Assembly: GCA_019095985.1 (NCBI GenBank) | Contig: CM032660.1 | Coordinates: forward strand, 17,040,766-17,104,765 | Length of the DNA stretch: 64,000 nt | Direction: 5' to 3' | Source: Streblospio benedicti | Taxonomy: Eukaryota > Annelida > Polychaeta > Spionida > Spionidae | Shown: positions 24,455-36,939 of the stretch, one piece after another | Layout of the letters: each line of letters opens with the position of its first letter | How positions within the stretch are numbered: the first letter of the stretch is position 1 | Translations under genes and position numbers: made by a program | The notes under the pieces: generated by a model | What the model was told of the DNA's origin: nothing | Seen by the model: the letters and a program-made list of their open reading frames with translations, nothing else | Databases searched by the model: none

Positions 24455-26058
24455 CTATTTTTCAGCCAAAAAGTCAGCATATTTGCCTACATTTCCCAAC
24501 AATCTGACATTGACAAACCCAGTCTCTTTGAGCATCTCCATCGCACTCTCAATGCCCCAGGCAGAACCTAAGCCCCGGCCCCCCTCATGGAACAACGCCT
24601 GGGGCATACAATGATACAGACTTGCTGTATAAATCCTCGTGGCATGGCCGAACGGCAGGTTTTTGGTTGGATCCGAGTGAAGATTGATATCTGCCATGAA
24701 GAAACAACCAGTTGGTTTCAACACTTTTCGAATTTCTGCTAGTCCTTTGTCCGGGTATGGTAGGTCATGAATGACGTCAAATACTGTGACCAAATCAAAT
24801 CTCTCTGACCAATCATCTGGCAAGTTGTGAACATTAGCCACGCCAAATGAGCAGTTCTCAAGTTTTGGTTTTGCTTTAGCCTTTGTGATGGCTTCAGCAT
24901 CAATGTCATAACCATAAAACGTTGACTTGGTGAACATCTTAGCCATTGTTATCATACACTCTCCAGTACCACAGCCGAAGTCAACCACTGCGATGCCAGA
25001 TTCTGAAATAGTCAAAACATTTATGATTGCACACAGTGTCCAATAAGAAACACGTGACATTGCGAAACGATTAACTTTTGGCGTGTTTCACCTCTAATCA
25101 ATTTCAAATGTACCATGAAATATAAGCTCACCTAGCTTTTTCAAGAGTGTTGGTTCTTTTGAGAAATGTTTGATAATGGCTTCATTATTGAATTCAGTTG
25201 CCTTCCTGTCTGCCATCCACTCTTGCAAGCCTACATACTTATCAAAAGCAATGCCTGAAAAAAAGCACATACCTTAAATTATCGACTAATCGCCCACTCA
25301 CTTTTTAAATTCAAAATCTCAGTTACTCATTAAGCAGAACAGACACCTTAATCAAGTCCACTGTGCAAAATGTATGAGCATTGTGAAAGCAGAAATATGT
25401 ATATCTTGATCGCGATGATGTGTCATGTTGAACTCACCGTTAGGACCATCCTTTTGAAAGACGTTCATGAGATCCTCGTGCACCTGACAAAATACGGGAA
25501 TACCTCTTGCATTAACGGGCTCGAATCCTGTGACAGCCTCTATGTGATGTCGAGGCAGATAGTAGGTCTGATTGTCACAGTCATATGTTACAATCTGGGC
25601 ATGAGCCATGCCTTTAAGCCATTCCCTGACATACCTGCAGCAGAAAGAGTTACATTGAATGTCATCTGATCAAGTCTAACATAATCAATCAATTTGTTTT
25701 AAACCAACTTTTGAGCAGGATATGAAGCTATACATTCACTGATAAAAAAAATAATGAAAAAGTTGTAAGCGCTCAAAACGTATTTTGCTTGTACATTGCT
25801 TAAACTTTTCTAAGCAGTTGGTTTTTAGCAAATTTATTGGAAAGAAACTATGCAATAATGAGACTGATGGTCAAAATATTCTCACCTTTCCTTCAAACCA
25901 AGAGAGTCGGCAATCTCTTGGGCACTTGCAGGGGTCTGCAATTCTGCTAGTTTATCAAACAATCCCAATTGCCCTCCAATGGCTAGTCGCGGAAGTACAA
26001 ACCCTGCTTCCACAATATCTGTAATCCTCTTACTGAATTCTTCTGATGATGCTGCCAT
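24455..26058 (-). CDS. Rv2258c-like SAM-dependent methyltransferase, copy A
   Basis: Exons 26058-25886, 25634-25438, 25254-25132 and 25002-24455 join in phase to 346 residues. The N-terminal part is a winged-helix, substrate/dimer-type domain (LPRLAIGGQLGLFDKLAELQ; SAQEIADSLGLKERYVREWL). The C-terminal class I methyltransferase fold has motif I VVDFGCGTGE, the acidic ribose-binding GYDIDAEA, and FDVIHDLPYPDKGLAEIRKV then LKPTGCFFMADINLHSDP. It ends KYADFLAEK. An extra in-frame ATG lies three codons upstream (26067). MAASS is chosen because it matches MAAAE of copy B. The family methylates small molecules, but the substrate is unknown. It stands head to head with copy B, with the same exon phases. 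Confidence 0.9.
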
Positions 26059-26525
26059 CTGTATCAATGAAAAAGTTTTTTTTTCAGATCAACATTATCA
26101 TTGGACAGTGTTATCTATTGTGTATTTTCAAACTAGTCCACTGTGTGAACTTGAAGACAAGTTATATAGAGTTTCCAGTTGTCTTAAACCATATTACACC
26201 CACCATACCATAATATAACAAGTCACCAGCAATCTTACTACATAGCATTTCCCTATTCAGAGAGCGTAAGTTTATCTCAGGCTACCTAATAGTCCGCAAT
26301 CATAAGAATAGAACAACATAATAACAGAACGTCATCAGTTAGTAGTGCCCGATGTATTTATAAATGTGGTTCGAGATGTCTGTCGTATTACTAGGTTCCA
26401 CTGTGGCTGTAAATGTTTGCAACGTGTGGTTAAAGATATAATTCAGCGAGTTATGGTCATCCTATACCATAAGTACATATTAAAGATAAAGTATGTCTTA
26501 CATTAGCAGGCGACAATATTAGTTA

Positions 26526-26710
26526 CAATAGAACCTCCGTTGACTGCCCTCGAGTGGTTTCAATAGAGGTAGTCTAGAGTCTCTGGAACGTGAGGGTTCG
26601 CGTTGATCATTTCATTTTATAAATGTGCACGTATTATTAAGAGTGTACGCACCCCATATGACATGGAGGTGATTCGTTTATAGAGGTGGTCTTAATTGAA
26701 AGTTCTTCTG
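26526..26710. mobile_element. CAGTAGAACC-family MITE, eroded
   Basis: Left end CAATAGAACCTCC after TA; right part TATAGAGGTGGTCTTAATTG then GTTCTTCTG. Same family as the 23.5-kb copy. Confidence 0.6.
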
Positions 26711-28469
26711 TCTTTAGCAACTAAAGCGTAGAGTCAAAAACTAGATATTACACGTTACTGGACAGTGTATCATTTGTTGTAAACAGTCAGTGAACTTCCC
26801 CGTCTTCAGTTGTATATATCTTGTAATCTTAAACGCAAGTAATTCTACTAAAAATCAAGTCATACTCTACACAAACCTTTAATTGATCCCAACAATTGAT
26901 AATTCACCAATCCAAAGTGCAGTGTAGACTAGTATTCTTATTCGAGAGTGAGACAGAGCGAGAGAGCGAGTGACCTTGTATATTATATGAGGTGGGAGTA
27001 TCAGTAGTGCGTTTAGTGATTGATAAGTGTTGAAGTTTCAACATTAACATAGTATATTATGTTATCTCGTGATTTTTAAGTTCGTTAGAATTTCAGAGAT
27101 GAAACATAGTTTTTTATATGATGGTTTAGTCTATATGTTCTCGTAGAAGAAGAAACGTGATGGTTCCATTTTAACAGTTCATCTTCATTGTTTAGCAGCC
27201 ATTGTTAAAATGCACGTATCACACACATTCTATTTATCAACATCTTTGTAGAAGTGCCTCAAAGATATTTTTGTGTCTTGTGTCATGAGATATCCTATGA
27301 AAATCCAAAAGTTCCAAAATAACAACAATCAGCAATCCTCGCGTGTTTACGCTACTCTGAGCTCCGAAACATTCCGAGTAGCTCCGAGTGCAATAACAAG
27401 CAGCCATGTTGAAATTCAAGATGGCCACCGCAGATTTTACGTATACACTAACTTTACTAACCAAACACGTAAATTATTTAACAGTCTTAGATCTAGACTA
27501 ATACTTGAAACTGTTAAAAGCCATCAGTGCTAAATCTCCCCAATGTAAAATGCACTGAGGCTTAGGACACATTTTTTGTGTCGCAAACGTGAGTTTCCGT
27601 GCGGTAGTGTGGGCATTAGCACTAACGGTTTATAAGATAGAAAAAAAACGAACAAAAATTCAAAAGGGCGGCAATGGTCGAGGATAATGGAATAGATATG
27701 AGATAATGATCAATGGCCGAGCCATCACAACAGATTGAACACCCGATAATTTACAATCAAATTGAATGCATCATAGATGTGTGTCTCATATTTGACATCT
27801 TATCAAATGGTGTCCTTGCTATACTGCAGGACACTGTCGGCGTGATCGCTATGTCACGGTCTATTATGGTCGATACTACATGATATGTGTGAAGTATACA
27901 ATTACGCTTGCAATTTCGTGATATATGTAGATCACCAAATCCTGATACTTCCATTCTCTAACAGACAGTGAACAGATCCTACGCAGCCAGTGCTGTACCA
28001 AAGTAAGTGTATCTACTGTATCTTTTTATAGAACTTACAGTACCTTTCAACAAGCATAATCTAATGGGTATTTCTGACATTTAACGTAACAGATGAATAC
28101 ACATTTAGCCGTTTCTTGTTTAGTTTATGCAGAGATAATTTTAATTTCGGCTTTTTGTGTAGCATAAACATAAAGAATAAATCAACGAAGCTCTCTTAAG
28201 GATTGAAATTATTGCTAGGCTATTAAAACCAGTCAGCAGAACAGAACGCATCTAAAGCCCCCCCTCCCCCTCCCATTTTACAGTCAACGTCGGCTACATA
28301 GCACGACTGCTTCAAACCGCGTGACTGCCTGCCCTAGTTTATTCGCCCTGCCAAATATGGAAGATCCAGGTTTTCTTAGAAATAAAGATTTGGGATGGGG
28401 TGGGGGTGGGGCACGTCAATAAGAATGCGAGTAACCAGAGACCCCAAATGAGATTAAAATGATACGATA

Positions 28470-28647
28470 CAGTAAAACATCCCATTAAGACCACCTCTCT
28501 ATTGAGACCATCTCTATAATAGGACCATTTTTTGGGGTGCCAAACCTTCTTACAGCTACCAAAATGAACCTCTGTTTAAAGACCACCTCTCTATTGATTC
28601 CAAATAACGTTAGTTACAAGGGTAGTTCTAATAGTGAGGTTATACTG
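28470..28647. mobile_element. CAGTAGAACC-family MITE with intact TA duplication
   Basis: A 178-bp element: CAGTAAAACATCCCATTAAG at the left, GAGGTTATACTG at the right, TA at 28468-28469 and 28648-28649. An inner CCACCTCTCTATTGA block repeats within the element. Confidence 0.75.
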
Positions 28648-28902
28648 TATTTGGCTTTGGCTAGGATGCGAGGCAGTTCACGGACCCTCCGTCTGTATCC
28701 GCCAGTAGTCAAATATACAGGGGGCTGACCTCAGGTGGCCTCAATAGAGAAGTGATCTCTCCATGGGAGTTCACAAAGGTGTCTTAGACATACTTGGGGG
28801 GGGGGGGGGTGAGAAATGGTATACTTTTAAATGTGGCCTCAAAAATGAGATGGGAGCATCTACTGCACTTTTTTCACAATGTTCGAAACTTTGTACCACC
28901 AG

Positions 28903-31854
28903 ATGGCAGCGGCAGAGTCACAGGACGATTTCAGTCGCAGACTGACACAGACCGTGATGTCGGGCTATGTCGCCCCCTGCATTGCGTTGGGCTCCCAGTT
29001 AGGATTGTTTGACAAACTAGCGGAGCTGGATGCTCCAGCGAGCTCACAAGTTATTGCAGACTCTCTTGGGATGAAAGAAAGGTAAGTGCGGTAAATATTC
29101 AAAGGACAATGTTTATTTAGATGTTTTTGGCGATCTTTTACTGTATACGAAATATCATCATTGATGTTCATATATTTTGAAATAAGCAATTTACACAATA
29201 TTACTAGCAATTATTGTTTGTGATTTGATTAATCGTGTGGTGATAAATGCGCCCACTCATTTAATATTCAAATTACTGTGTTTAATAACTATGGAATATC
29301 ATCGTCACATGCTTTGCGGATTCTGCAATACTTTTGTACATTGAGACATTAAACTGTAAAGAAAATCACACCAGCAAACATTCATTCAAATATCAAATGA
29401 AATTACTCTTTAGATATGTAAGAGAATGGCTGAAAGGCATGGTCCATGCACAGATTGTGACCTATGACCCGGAAAGCCAAAGTTATTACCTACCTCGACA
29501 CCGCATTGAGGCACTGAAAGGCATGGCACCCATCATGGCCAGAGGGATCCCAGTATTGCTGCAAGTTCACGAAGATCTGGCAGCTGCTTTCATGGGCGAT
29601 GGTCCCAGTGGTAAATATTGTTGGTGTTCTAGATGTATTCGTATCATCAGCTGAGATGATTGGACCTTACGTTTATGTGACAATCTGGTAGCTTCTTTCA
29701 TAACGTATGGCCCTTCTGGTAAAGATTACTGATTTAGATTTAATCTAAGAATAGTGGACTTCAAGTTTTACACAATATACATGCATGCCTACGCCTAGAG
29801 TGGTAAGTTTACTTCCATATATATATAGAGCTGATCGTGTCTGCTGTATTGTCTGTATGTATTTTGAAAGGGTATTGCAAATGTAGAGAGATGGATAAAA
29901 ATCTGTTGCCGAATTGGGGGAGGTTTTCGCAGCTTCAATGTGAACTGTGGATCTGATAGCTGCTGTAATCTATTGCACTGGTCCTCAACAGTTCTATTTT
30001 TTTTAACAATTTCACTAAAGTCCACTCCAAGACCCCTGCGACATAAGAATATCCATAACGGCCCTTGGCCAGTCCGAATCGAGCATGATGGGATCAGCAA
30101 ACGTGGCGAGAAAATATTACATGGCACAACTCAGATACACCATTAAACTAACTTAAAGTTTCAGTCATTGAAACGATCATCAACGTTCTGTATGGTATAC
30201 ACTAGAAACACGTGCTTGTTGTCGTATTTGTAAACCAATTACACCGAAATAATTAAATGTATCAAACTAGTAACAATAATTATCATAGATCTAACACTTT
30301 AGGCCAGTAAGGGCCATTGTCCATAAACGCTGGCGGCAGCGGCAAGAAATTTCCGCTGAACCAGTTTAGTAATATTTCAATGGGGTATTATCTGTACACG
30401 CCGCAGAGGCTGGGGTGCGGAGGCGGCACCGCCAGCAATCAGGTGGCTCGTTTTACGAACCGCTTCGGGAAGGGATTCTGCCGCGCCGCCTGAATCAGTT
30501 TACATTGTTTTTAATGGGTCATAAGCCATTAACAGTACGGTTCGTTCGACGATAGTATTATAGAAATCAGTGTAAAAAACGAGGAGCTGAACTGATTTGG
30601 CACAGCTTTGCGGCAGTAAAGAAATGTATGGATTATGAACCGCGGTAGTGGCAGCAGCTAGCTTACCGCTGCCGCTACCTCTCAAGTATGAGACAATGAC
30701 ATGACTTCACTTGCAGGCATTCCTTATGACAAGTACACGGGTATGCACTCCTGGAGACAAGCGAGGGGCTCAGATTTTGACGACGCCTACATCATGCACC
30801 ATTTCTCACAGGAACCCAAAATCATGCAGAGTTTAGGTATGAAAGATGTCTGAAAATTGTAGTAATCAACTAATCGGTGGGATTGTGTAGATGGAATTTT
30901 GCGCAATGTAAATTAATTAATGTGAATGCGACCATGAGTCAGTTTGCCTAATACTCAATTTTGAGAGGTGGTGCAGTGCAACCTCCAATTGAGACCATAT
31001 CTTTTAAAGAGTAGTATATAATCAGATTAATTATCGCGGGTTCCCAGCATTCATATAGAAAACTCCATAAAGAGACCACTTTTCTATTGAGACATTTGGA
31101 AGGTCTTCATTGAGAGGTTTACTGCTTTTAAAGTGATATTTTATTTTATCTAGTAATGGTAATTGGTAGCCTCAAACTCTTTGTAAGAGCTGTTACTATC
31201 ATTAACCATTTCTCATTGCCTGCAGTACCCACTCCACAGGATCTTGTCACGCTGCCTGCATTATCAACAAGATTTTCTTATCTTTCTCTCCCTCCAGAAT
31301 CTGGAATCTTGGTTGCTGAGCTGGGTTGTGGAACCGGTGAACGGATCATCTCAATGGCAAAGCGATTTCCCAAGTCCACGTTTTACGGCTACGACATTGA
31401 TGCGGAAGGTATAAAGAAAGCCAAAGGGAAGATCAAAACACCCAACTGCTCATTTGACACCGCGAATCTGCACAGCCTTCCGAGCGAATGGACGAACAAG
31501 TTTGGCCTAGTGACCGTCATGGACGTCATCCATGACCTGCCATATCCAGAGAAAGGGCTGGCGGAGATCAAAAGGGTAATGAAGCCCAGCGGCTGCTTCT
31601 TCATGACGGATATGAACATGCATTCTGATCCCAACAAAAACAAGGACCTACCGCATGCATCTCTAATCCATATGGCAAGTCTGTATCATTGTATGCCCCA
31701 GTCGTTGTTCCACGAGGGGGGCAGGGGCCTGGGTTCTGCCTGGGGTATTGAGAGTGCGATGGAGATGCTCAAAGAGACAGGCTTTGTTAATATCAGGGTA
31801 CTTGGGACTAAAGGCAAGTATGCAGACTTTATTGCTGAAAAGGAGAGCAGTTAG
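28903..31854 (+). CDS. Rv2258c-like SAM-dependent methyltransferase, copy B
   Basis: Exons 28903-29081, 29414-29610, 30717-30836 and 31298-31854 join in phase to 350 residues. Domain order is as in copy A: winged helix (VAPCIALGSQLGLFDKLAEL; SSQVIADSLGMKERYVREWL), then motif I VAELGCGTGE, GYDIDAEGIKKAKG, MDVIHDLPYPEKGLAEIKRV and a C-terminus ending KYADFIAEKESS. The near-identical block LFHEGGRGLGSAWGIESAME occurs in both copies. All three introns sit at the same codons as in copy A, so the two are paralogs from an inverted duplication. Longer in-frame ATGs exist upstream (28879), but MAAAE aligns best. The stretch upstream of exon 4 stays open, so exon 4 was placed by its AG-AATCTGG junction, as in copy A. 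Confidence 0.9.
30313..30700. mobile_element. TIR element with GC-rich GCCGCTGCC subterminal repeats
   Basis: A 388-bp element in intron 2 of methyltransferase B. Ends are G(C/T)CATTGTC(C/T)-CATA followed by GGCGGCAGCGGCAAG or AGCGGCAGCGGTAAG in inverted orientation. The GCCGC-rich arms stand out from AT-rich surroundings. No transposase is present. Confidence 0.55.
30974..31124. mobile_element. CAGTAGAACC-family MITE
   Basis: CAGTGCAACCTCCAATTGAG at the left; CATTGAGAGGTTTACTG at the right, in intron 3 of methyltransferase B. Confidence 0.6.
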
Positions 31855-33267
31855 GAAAGAATTTTAGTCAAAATTGTAGCATTCATACCGTGAAATATTT
31901 CAATTGCTCTTTTTAATGCTGACGAACACCTATGTGATTATTTTTCTAGTTGATCTGTTTCTGATATTTCTTAAAATATTACGCATCAGGTAAATATGTT
32001 CCATGTTGAATTACCAATTTGTATAGTTTTTTTTATATATTTCATTACTTTTATCATTTCTTCTAATTCCTGCACTTGCATACTCTTTCTTGCCAGAATT
32101 CTACAATTCTTTACATGTTTGATAATCCATGGTGTGTAGTTACAAGTGTTCAATGCTTCACTGATGATATTCTTTCTACCTCTTTCTTATCATCTACCTC
32201 AGATACAAAAGTCTCAGCTATGTACAGTAAAGTAATTAACATTCCTAGTTTGTGGATGGTAGAATGATAATAATTGAAATTCAATAACTGGGTTATAAAT
32301 GTGGGATCTTACCATATACCTATGTTTTACTCTGCGCACCTTGTTTCAATGTGATCCGAGTATCTATAAATGACATGCTCTTATTATCTAATATGCACGC
32401 GAGAGTGAAAACTATATTGTGGGTAGATTCTACTAAGTTGGGGTGTCCATTCAGACGTCCATCAGTGCCTCCTGGGATGCTGGCTGGGACGTCGACCAAA
32501 TATAGTTTCTACCATGTTGGTCAGATGTCAATATCTGCTATTGCGATGGTTGCTTAAGATTTTTTTTATAAACAGGTTTGTGATGATTGTGGAAACTGGG
32601 CTGCCTATTGCACAGCCCTGCTGGTACAAATAGTCATTGACACGGAACTATGTATTGGGTGTAATGGTTTCAGCAATCTGATTTTGCGAGTAAATTTACT
32701 TTTCTCAAATATTTGTCATCTGTAACACGATAGTTTATAATGATAGGCGTTTTCTCAATCGTGTTTTTCTTGAATAAACATATAATAGTGTAAGGTAAGC
32801 CTAATTGCTTCCAATTGCATGTTGCTATGTGATTTTTGATCTTTCTCGCTGTGGTAATATCAGATTTACAAAGCTCTTATTTATTATTACCATAGGCAAT
32901 TACATCAATGGATTTGATCTTCATTCGAAAGTGGCTTTGAAATTTCTTTTAATTTTTATAATTCTTTCATTATTAATTTTCAAAAAGCTCCTTATGTTCC
33001 ACAAGTCACATCTATTGATGCAGTTGCCTACGATAATTACCGTCATGTAGTACTATAAAGGAAGACAATAAACGAGAACTAAACCCATATATACATGTAT
33101 TCATTAAGCAAGAACTTGTACATTTCAAAATCCACAATCTACCTACTGTGCAATGTGATGCCAGACAACATGCAAACGCGTCCTATTTTCATTATCACTT
33201 CATACGAGGCTTCCAACGATAACATTGTTTTTAGATTTGAAACCTTTACAAATATATTGAATATTCA
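31855..33267. other. Convergent intergenic region
   Basis: Holds the 3' UTR of methyltransferase B on the plus strand and the PACRG 3' UTR on the minus strand. AATAAA at 32773-32778 is a plausible signal for the former. No gene was recognised here. Confidence 0.5.
32893..33033. repeat. Foldback MITE, GGCAACTGCATCAATGG family, diverged
   Basis: Arms CATAGGCAATTACATCAATG and the reverse complement of CGTAGGCAACTGCATCAATA face each other; this matches the element at 5808-5905. Confidence 0.6.
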
Positions 33268-36200
33268 TTAATTTAGCACACATGATTCATACGTGGGGAC
33301 CATATATTTTATGTTGATAAATGCATCTTCTCCTCCATTCTTCTCAAACAGCTCCAAGGTTTCCTGAAAAACAAAACAAATCATTTACATGCTGTAAAAA
33401 TGTTGTTGAAGAGCTATTCGTGAAAACTTTCATTCTGATACAGCGACGGGTTCAGTAAAACCTCTCTATTAAGACCACTAGAGCGACTGTCAGGTGATCT
33501 CAGTGAACTTCCTCTGTATGGTTCGCGGGAGTCTTTCTAGGATTAGGGTGAGTGGGTTTAGAGAGGTGATTTCTTTATAGAGGTGGTCATAATTAGAGGT
33601 TCTACTCTACTCCAATACGACGTTTACATTGTCAAAAGTGTCAAATTATACATATATACAATATATTTAACTTTAGTTTCACAAGAAGTAAATCTATAGC
33701 ATATAATAAGTAAGAAACTAAACTAACAAACACGTTGAAGCATGTTACATCTCCCAAAAACATGCCTACGAGACAGGCATCACTCACCTGCACCAGGTCG
33801 CCGATGTTCTGCCTCTTACCCTGGCTGTAGTCGATGCGGTCTCCAGTGTTAGCTGCAAAATACAGCAGAACGTAAAACACCTCTGTAAGACACTTCTATA
33901 CTATAGTCGATTACGACTGTCGGAGTACCATAATCAGCCACCAGGTGGCTACAAACAATTGCATACTGGGATTGTTTGGACAAACAGCAATCAGTCTCTG
34001 TCATTTCCCCCTGCAACGACGTAGTATCACCACACAAGGTCTGGTTGATTGAGACTAACAGGTATGCATGCCCTCTGGCGGCGGCAATGGTACCAAGATT
34101 TTAGTTACTATTTTGATACTCTGTTGATATATGGCACCTGGCAGGTGATTTGGTACTACGATCGTACGCTAATATTTCCATTAAGAAACAAGTGTATAGA
34201 TTACCTACATGGGGTGGTTTTATAAGGAAGTGGGGCGGGGAAAAGGTCCAAAAAGAAAGAAGTGGGAAAAAAGGACCCCAGAAGTGGGATGTGGGATTTC
34301 AAGAAAGTGGGATGTGAAAAAAACCATAACAATTGTGAGATGTTGTCTTGACCCCTCACAACCCCCCCACCCATATTACTGACCATTGCAGCTTTTGAAG
34401 ACATTGAGGATGGGCAGGATTTGGCGATAGTACGGCACCAGCGCTTCACCCACATGCTCCTGAGCCTGAAACAACACTGCTTATTTCTAGTAGCAATATA
34501 AACTAGAACCTCTGTAGTAAGACCATGTATGGAAAGATGTTTTTATTATGGAGATGTACAGCTGGATGTGAGAATGGTCTTATTAATGATGATATAAAGT
34601 ATGATAAGCTATATGTATACTGCTAATCATGTGAAGTTACAGTTTTTAAATGGGTACATGGTAAGACATTATGAAATAGCAACTCAAAGGATTATGTGAA
34701 TAGCTGTTGCTTATAGAAAATGGCAAAAGAGAATTGTCATTTTGACATCCTTAAAAAAGAAGGGGAAAAACGATTTGTCACAATAGTTTACCTTGACTAG
34801 CTCCTGTAGTGCGTGCAGCGTGCGGCACATAACCTCGGGGATACGAGTCTCTAGCGCACCTGCAATACAAGAAAACAAGCCCTCACCATTACACGGCCTA
34901 GTTTGATGAGCTGTGATTTAATACGTACATTTCATTGACACGTTGAGCTGCATTCATTTTCAACGTGCTACAGTACATTTGACGGGTGTGATGAGCGGAT
35001 GTTACGTAATTTGATGGGTTTGATGAGCTATGGTCATTTGACGGTTATGTTCAGCTGAGTATATGTACATTTGACGGGTACGACGACCTACGTTTACGTA
35101 CATTTCATAATTTTGATGAGTTTAGTTAACATACATTTGACTGGTAAGTTGAGCTGATATTACATACATTTGACGGGGTATGATGAGTTATGCTTACATT
35201 TGATGCATTTGATGAACTGTGGTTACATACATTTAACGATTATGATGAGCTGAATTTACATACATTACATGATTTTGATGAGTTGAGTTTACATACATTT
35301 GACTGTTAAGTTGAGCTGATATCAAATAGATGTGACGGGGGATGATGAGTTATGATGGTCACATACATTTGACGATTTTGATAAGTTGAGTTTACATACA
35401 TTTGACGGGTTTGATGAGCTGCTGATACGTACATTTGACGGGCATGATGAGCTGTGGTTATGTACATTTGATTATTTTAATGAGCTGCGTTTACATACAC
35501 TTAACAAGTTTGTTGATCTGCTGGATTTACGTACATTTGACGGGTATGATGAGTTGCGGCACCACAACGAGCACCTTGTTGCCGCCGTGCTCCAGCATGT
35601 CGCGCGTGCCCTGCGTGGCGATCGTGCGGTACGGGTCGTGCAGCTCCCGCAGGCCGTCGAAGAACAGAGGCAGGTAGTGGTGGAAGTCCAGCTTCTCTAT
35701 CTCCACCTGAAAGGAGAACAATGTAATATCACGAGTGCACGGTAATTGTATAGAATGGACACACACTTCTAGCTGCGGTAGCAACTTACTTGATTTAAAA
35801 AAAGAGTAAAGCCTAAAGGACAGACGGTTACAATCAGGTATGATTTGAAAATACACAAAATAGTTATTAAAAACAACAAATATAGTTCACTCTAGTTTGA
35901 AACACTAGGAGATGCAGGATTTTTGGAAAAGTGGTATGCACCCCACGGCTCTCTTGTTTCTCTAGGTGTGATCGATCGAGGGTATGACATGACAAAACAC
36001 CCTTTAAATTGAAATATTTTGAAGGATATAGGGTATGGGGGGGGGGGGCGATGATCTGCAGACACTTCTCAGTATCACTCGTCTTTTCAGACCAATAAGA
36101 ACATGAGAATGATCATTCTAGTTGTCGGCAGAAAATAAAAACACCCATGACGTCACATGGTGTAACACCTCCATGTGACGTCATTCTTGAAGATGGTCTT

Positions 36201-36939
36201 CAGTTGACAATACTGAACATTTCGATGTAAGTGTACTGGATTTATCAGAAATTTGTGCCCCTCACCTTCCAGCGTAGCTTGCTGCCCCTCACGTCGTTCT
36301 CCACGGCTATGGGTAGGTCGCCGCGCTCATAGAACAGGCGGAACTGTGTGGGCCTCTGTGGCACGCGCTGACGGAACGCGCCCGCCCGAGGGGGCCCGCC
36401 ACCGCCGCCCCTGCCCCCACGCTGGTAGAGGAGAGGGACAGGGTTATGCATGTAGAGTAGAACCTCCACTTACGAGCACGTCTGTGCTCATGGGGCCGAG
36501 TGGATAGGGAGTTGGACTGATGATAGAAGGTTGTCGGTTCAATTCCCTGTCAGGTCTGGTGATTGGTGCTGAGCAAACTTATCAGTAAAAAGTTGCACAC
36601 TGCTCAGTGGTGCCTATACGTTATATAGGTATAGGTCAGGCAAGAGAATGCTAATGTTGATTTAAAAAGCTATGGTTGTGATATGCCCTAGTTGAGAAAG
36701 ATATAGTGTGGAAGGGGTGCCAATGAACTGGTATGCGTTTAAAAGGGTGATAGTAAAAAGGACCCCCAATGGAATGAATGAAAATAAGACAAACACTGAT
36801 GAAAATGAATTTTCAAATCTAATATAATGGTTAAAAATGTGAGTACCTGTTCTTTCCTCTTGGTGTGTGATATCAAGCAACCTGTTTGGTTCTTCTGGCC
36901 CCGCGGGGTCTTCATGGACACACATGTACCGCCATCCAT
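33268..36939 (-). CDS. PACRG: Parkin co-regulated gene protein (PACRG), complete, 7 exons
   Basis: Exons 36939-36847, 36421-36266, 35706-35535, 34859-34792, 34465-34384, 33852-33788 and 33363-33268 join in phase to 243 residues. The family signature runs throughout: [117 protein letters not shown] and a C-terminus [16 protein letters not shown] is a microtubule inner-junction protein of ciliary and flagellar doublets. The N-terminal exon ([20 protein letters not shown]) is the least certain; it has a good GT donor and matching phase. A Gly/Arg-rich stretch opens exon 2. Indel-ridden second copies of exons 1 and 2 lie at 38.5-39.2 kb. Confidence 0.93.
33453..33607. mobile_element. CAGTAGAACC-family MITE
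   Basis: CAGTAAAACCTCTCTATTAA at the left and TAGAGGTGGTCATAATTAGA then GGTTCTACT at the right, in the last PACRG intron. Confidence 0.65.
34205..34380. repeat. GGGATGTGGGATTTCAAG-family repeat
   Basis: Contains GAAGTGGGATGTGGGATTTC and ends in a C-run. Relatives occur at 47515-47755 and, inverted, at about 43205-43385 and 47075-47300. Confidence 0.55.
34940..35560. repeat. 33-bp minisatellite derived from the PACRG exon 3 donor site
   Basis: About 16 diverged units of 33 bp. On the PACRG strand the unit is close to CAGCTCATCATACCCGTCAA followed by ATGTACGTAAACT. This matches the last 25 nt of exon 3 plus its GTACGT donor (35527-35560), which forms the first unit. Units further into the intron are more diverged, but most keep AAATGTA(C/T)GT. 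Confidence 0.85.

Larger units (their letters stand above)
26059..28902. promoter_or_regulatory. Divergent intergenic region between the two methyltransferases
   Basis: This 2.8-kb span separates the two start codons and must hold both promoters. It contains two TA-flanked MITEs (26526-26710, 28470-28647), a GAGA-type run near 26945-26970, and G/C homopolymer tracts. No TATA box was convincing and no other gene was recognised. Confidence 0.5.

Noticed and set aside
27237-27533. Open frames on both strands between the methyltransferases
   Set aside because: Low-complexity translation with no conserved motif, and mutual overlap on opposite strands; likely chance.
35386-35745. 119-codon plus-strand frame with [10 protein letters not shown] repeats
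   Set aside because: It is the antisense reading of the 33-bp minisatellite and of PACRG exon 3, open only because the unit length is a multiple of three.
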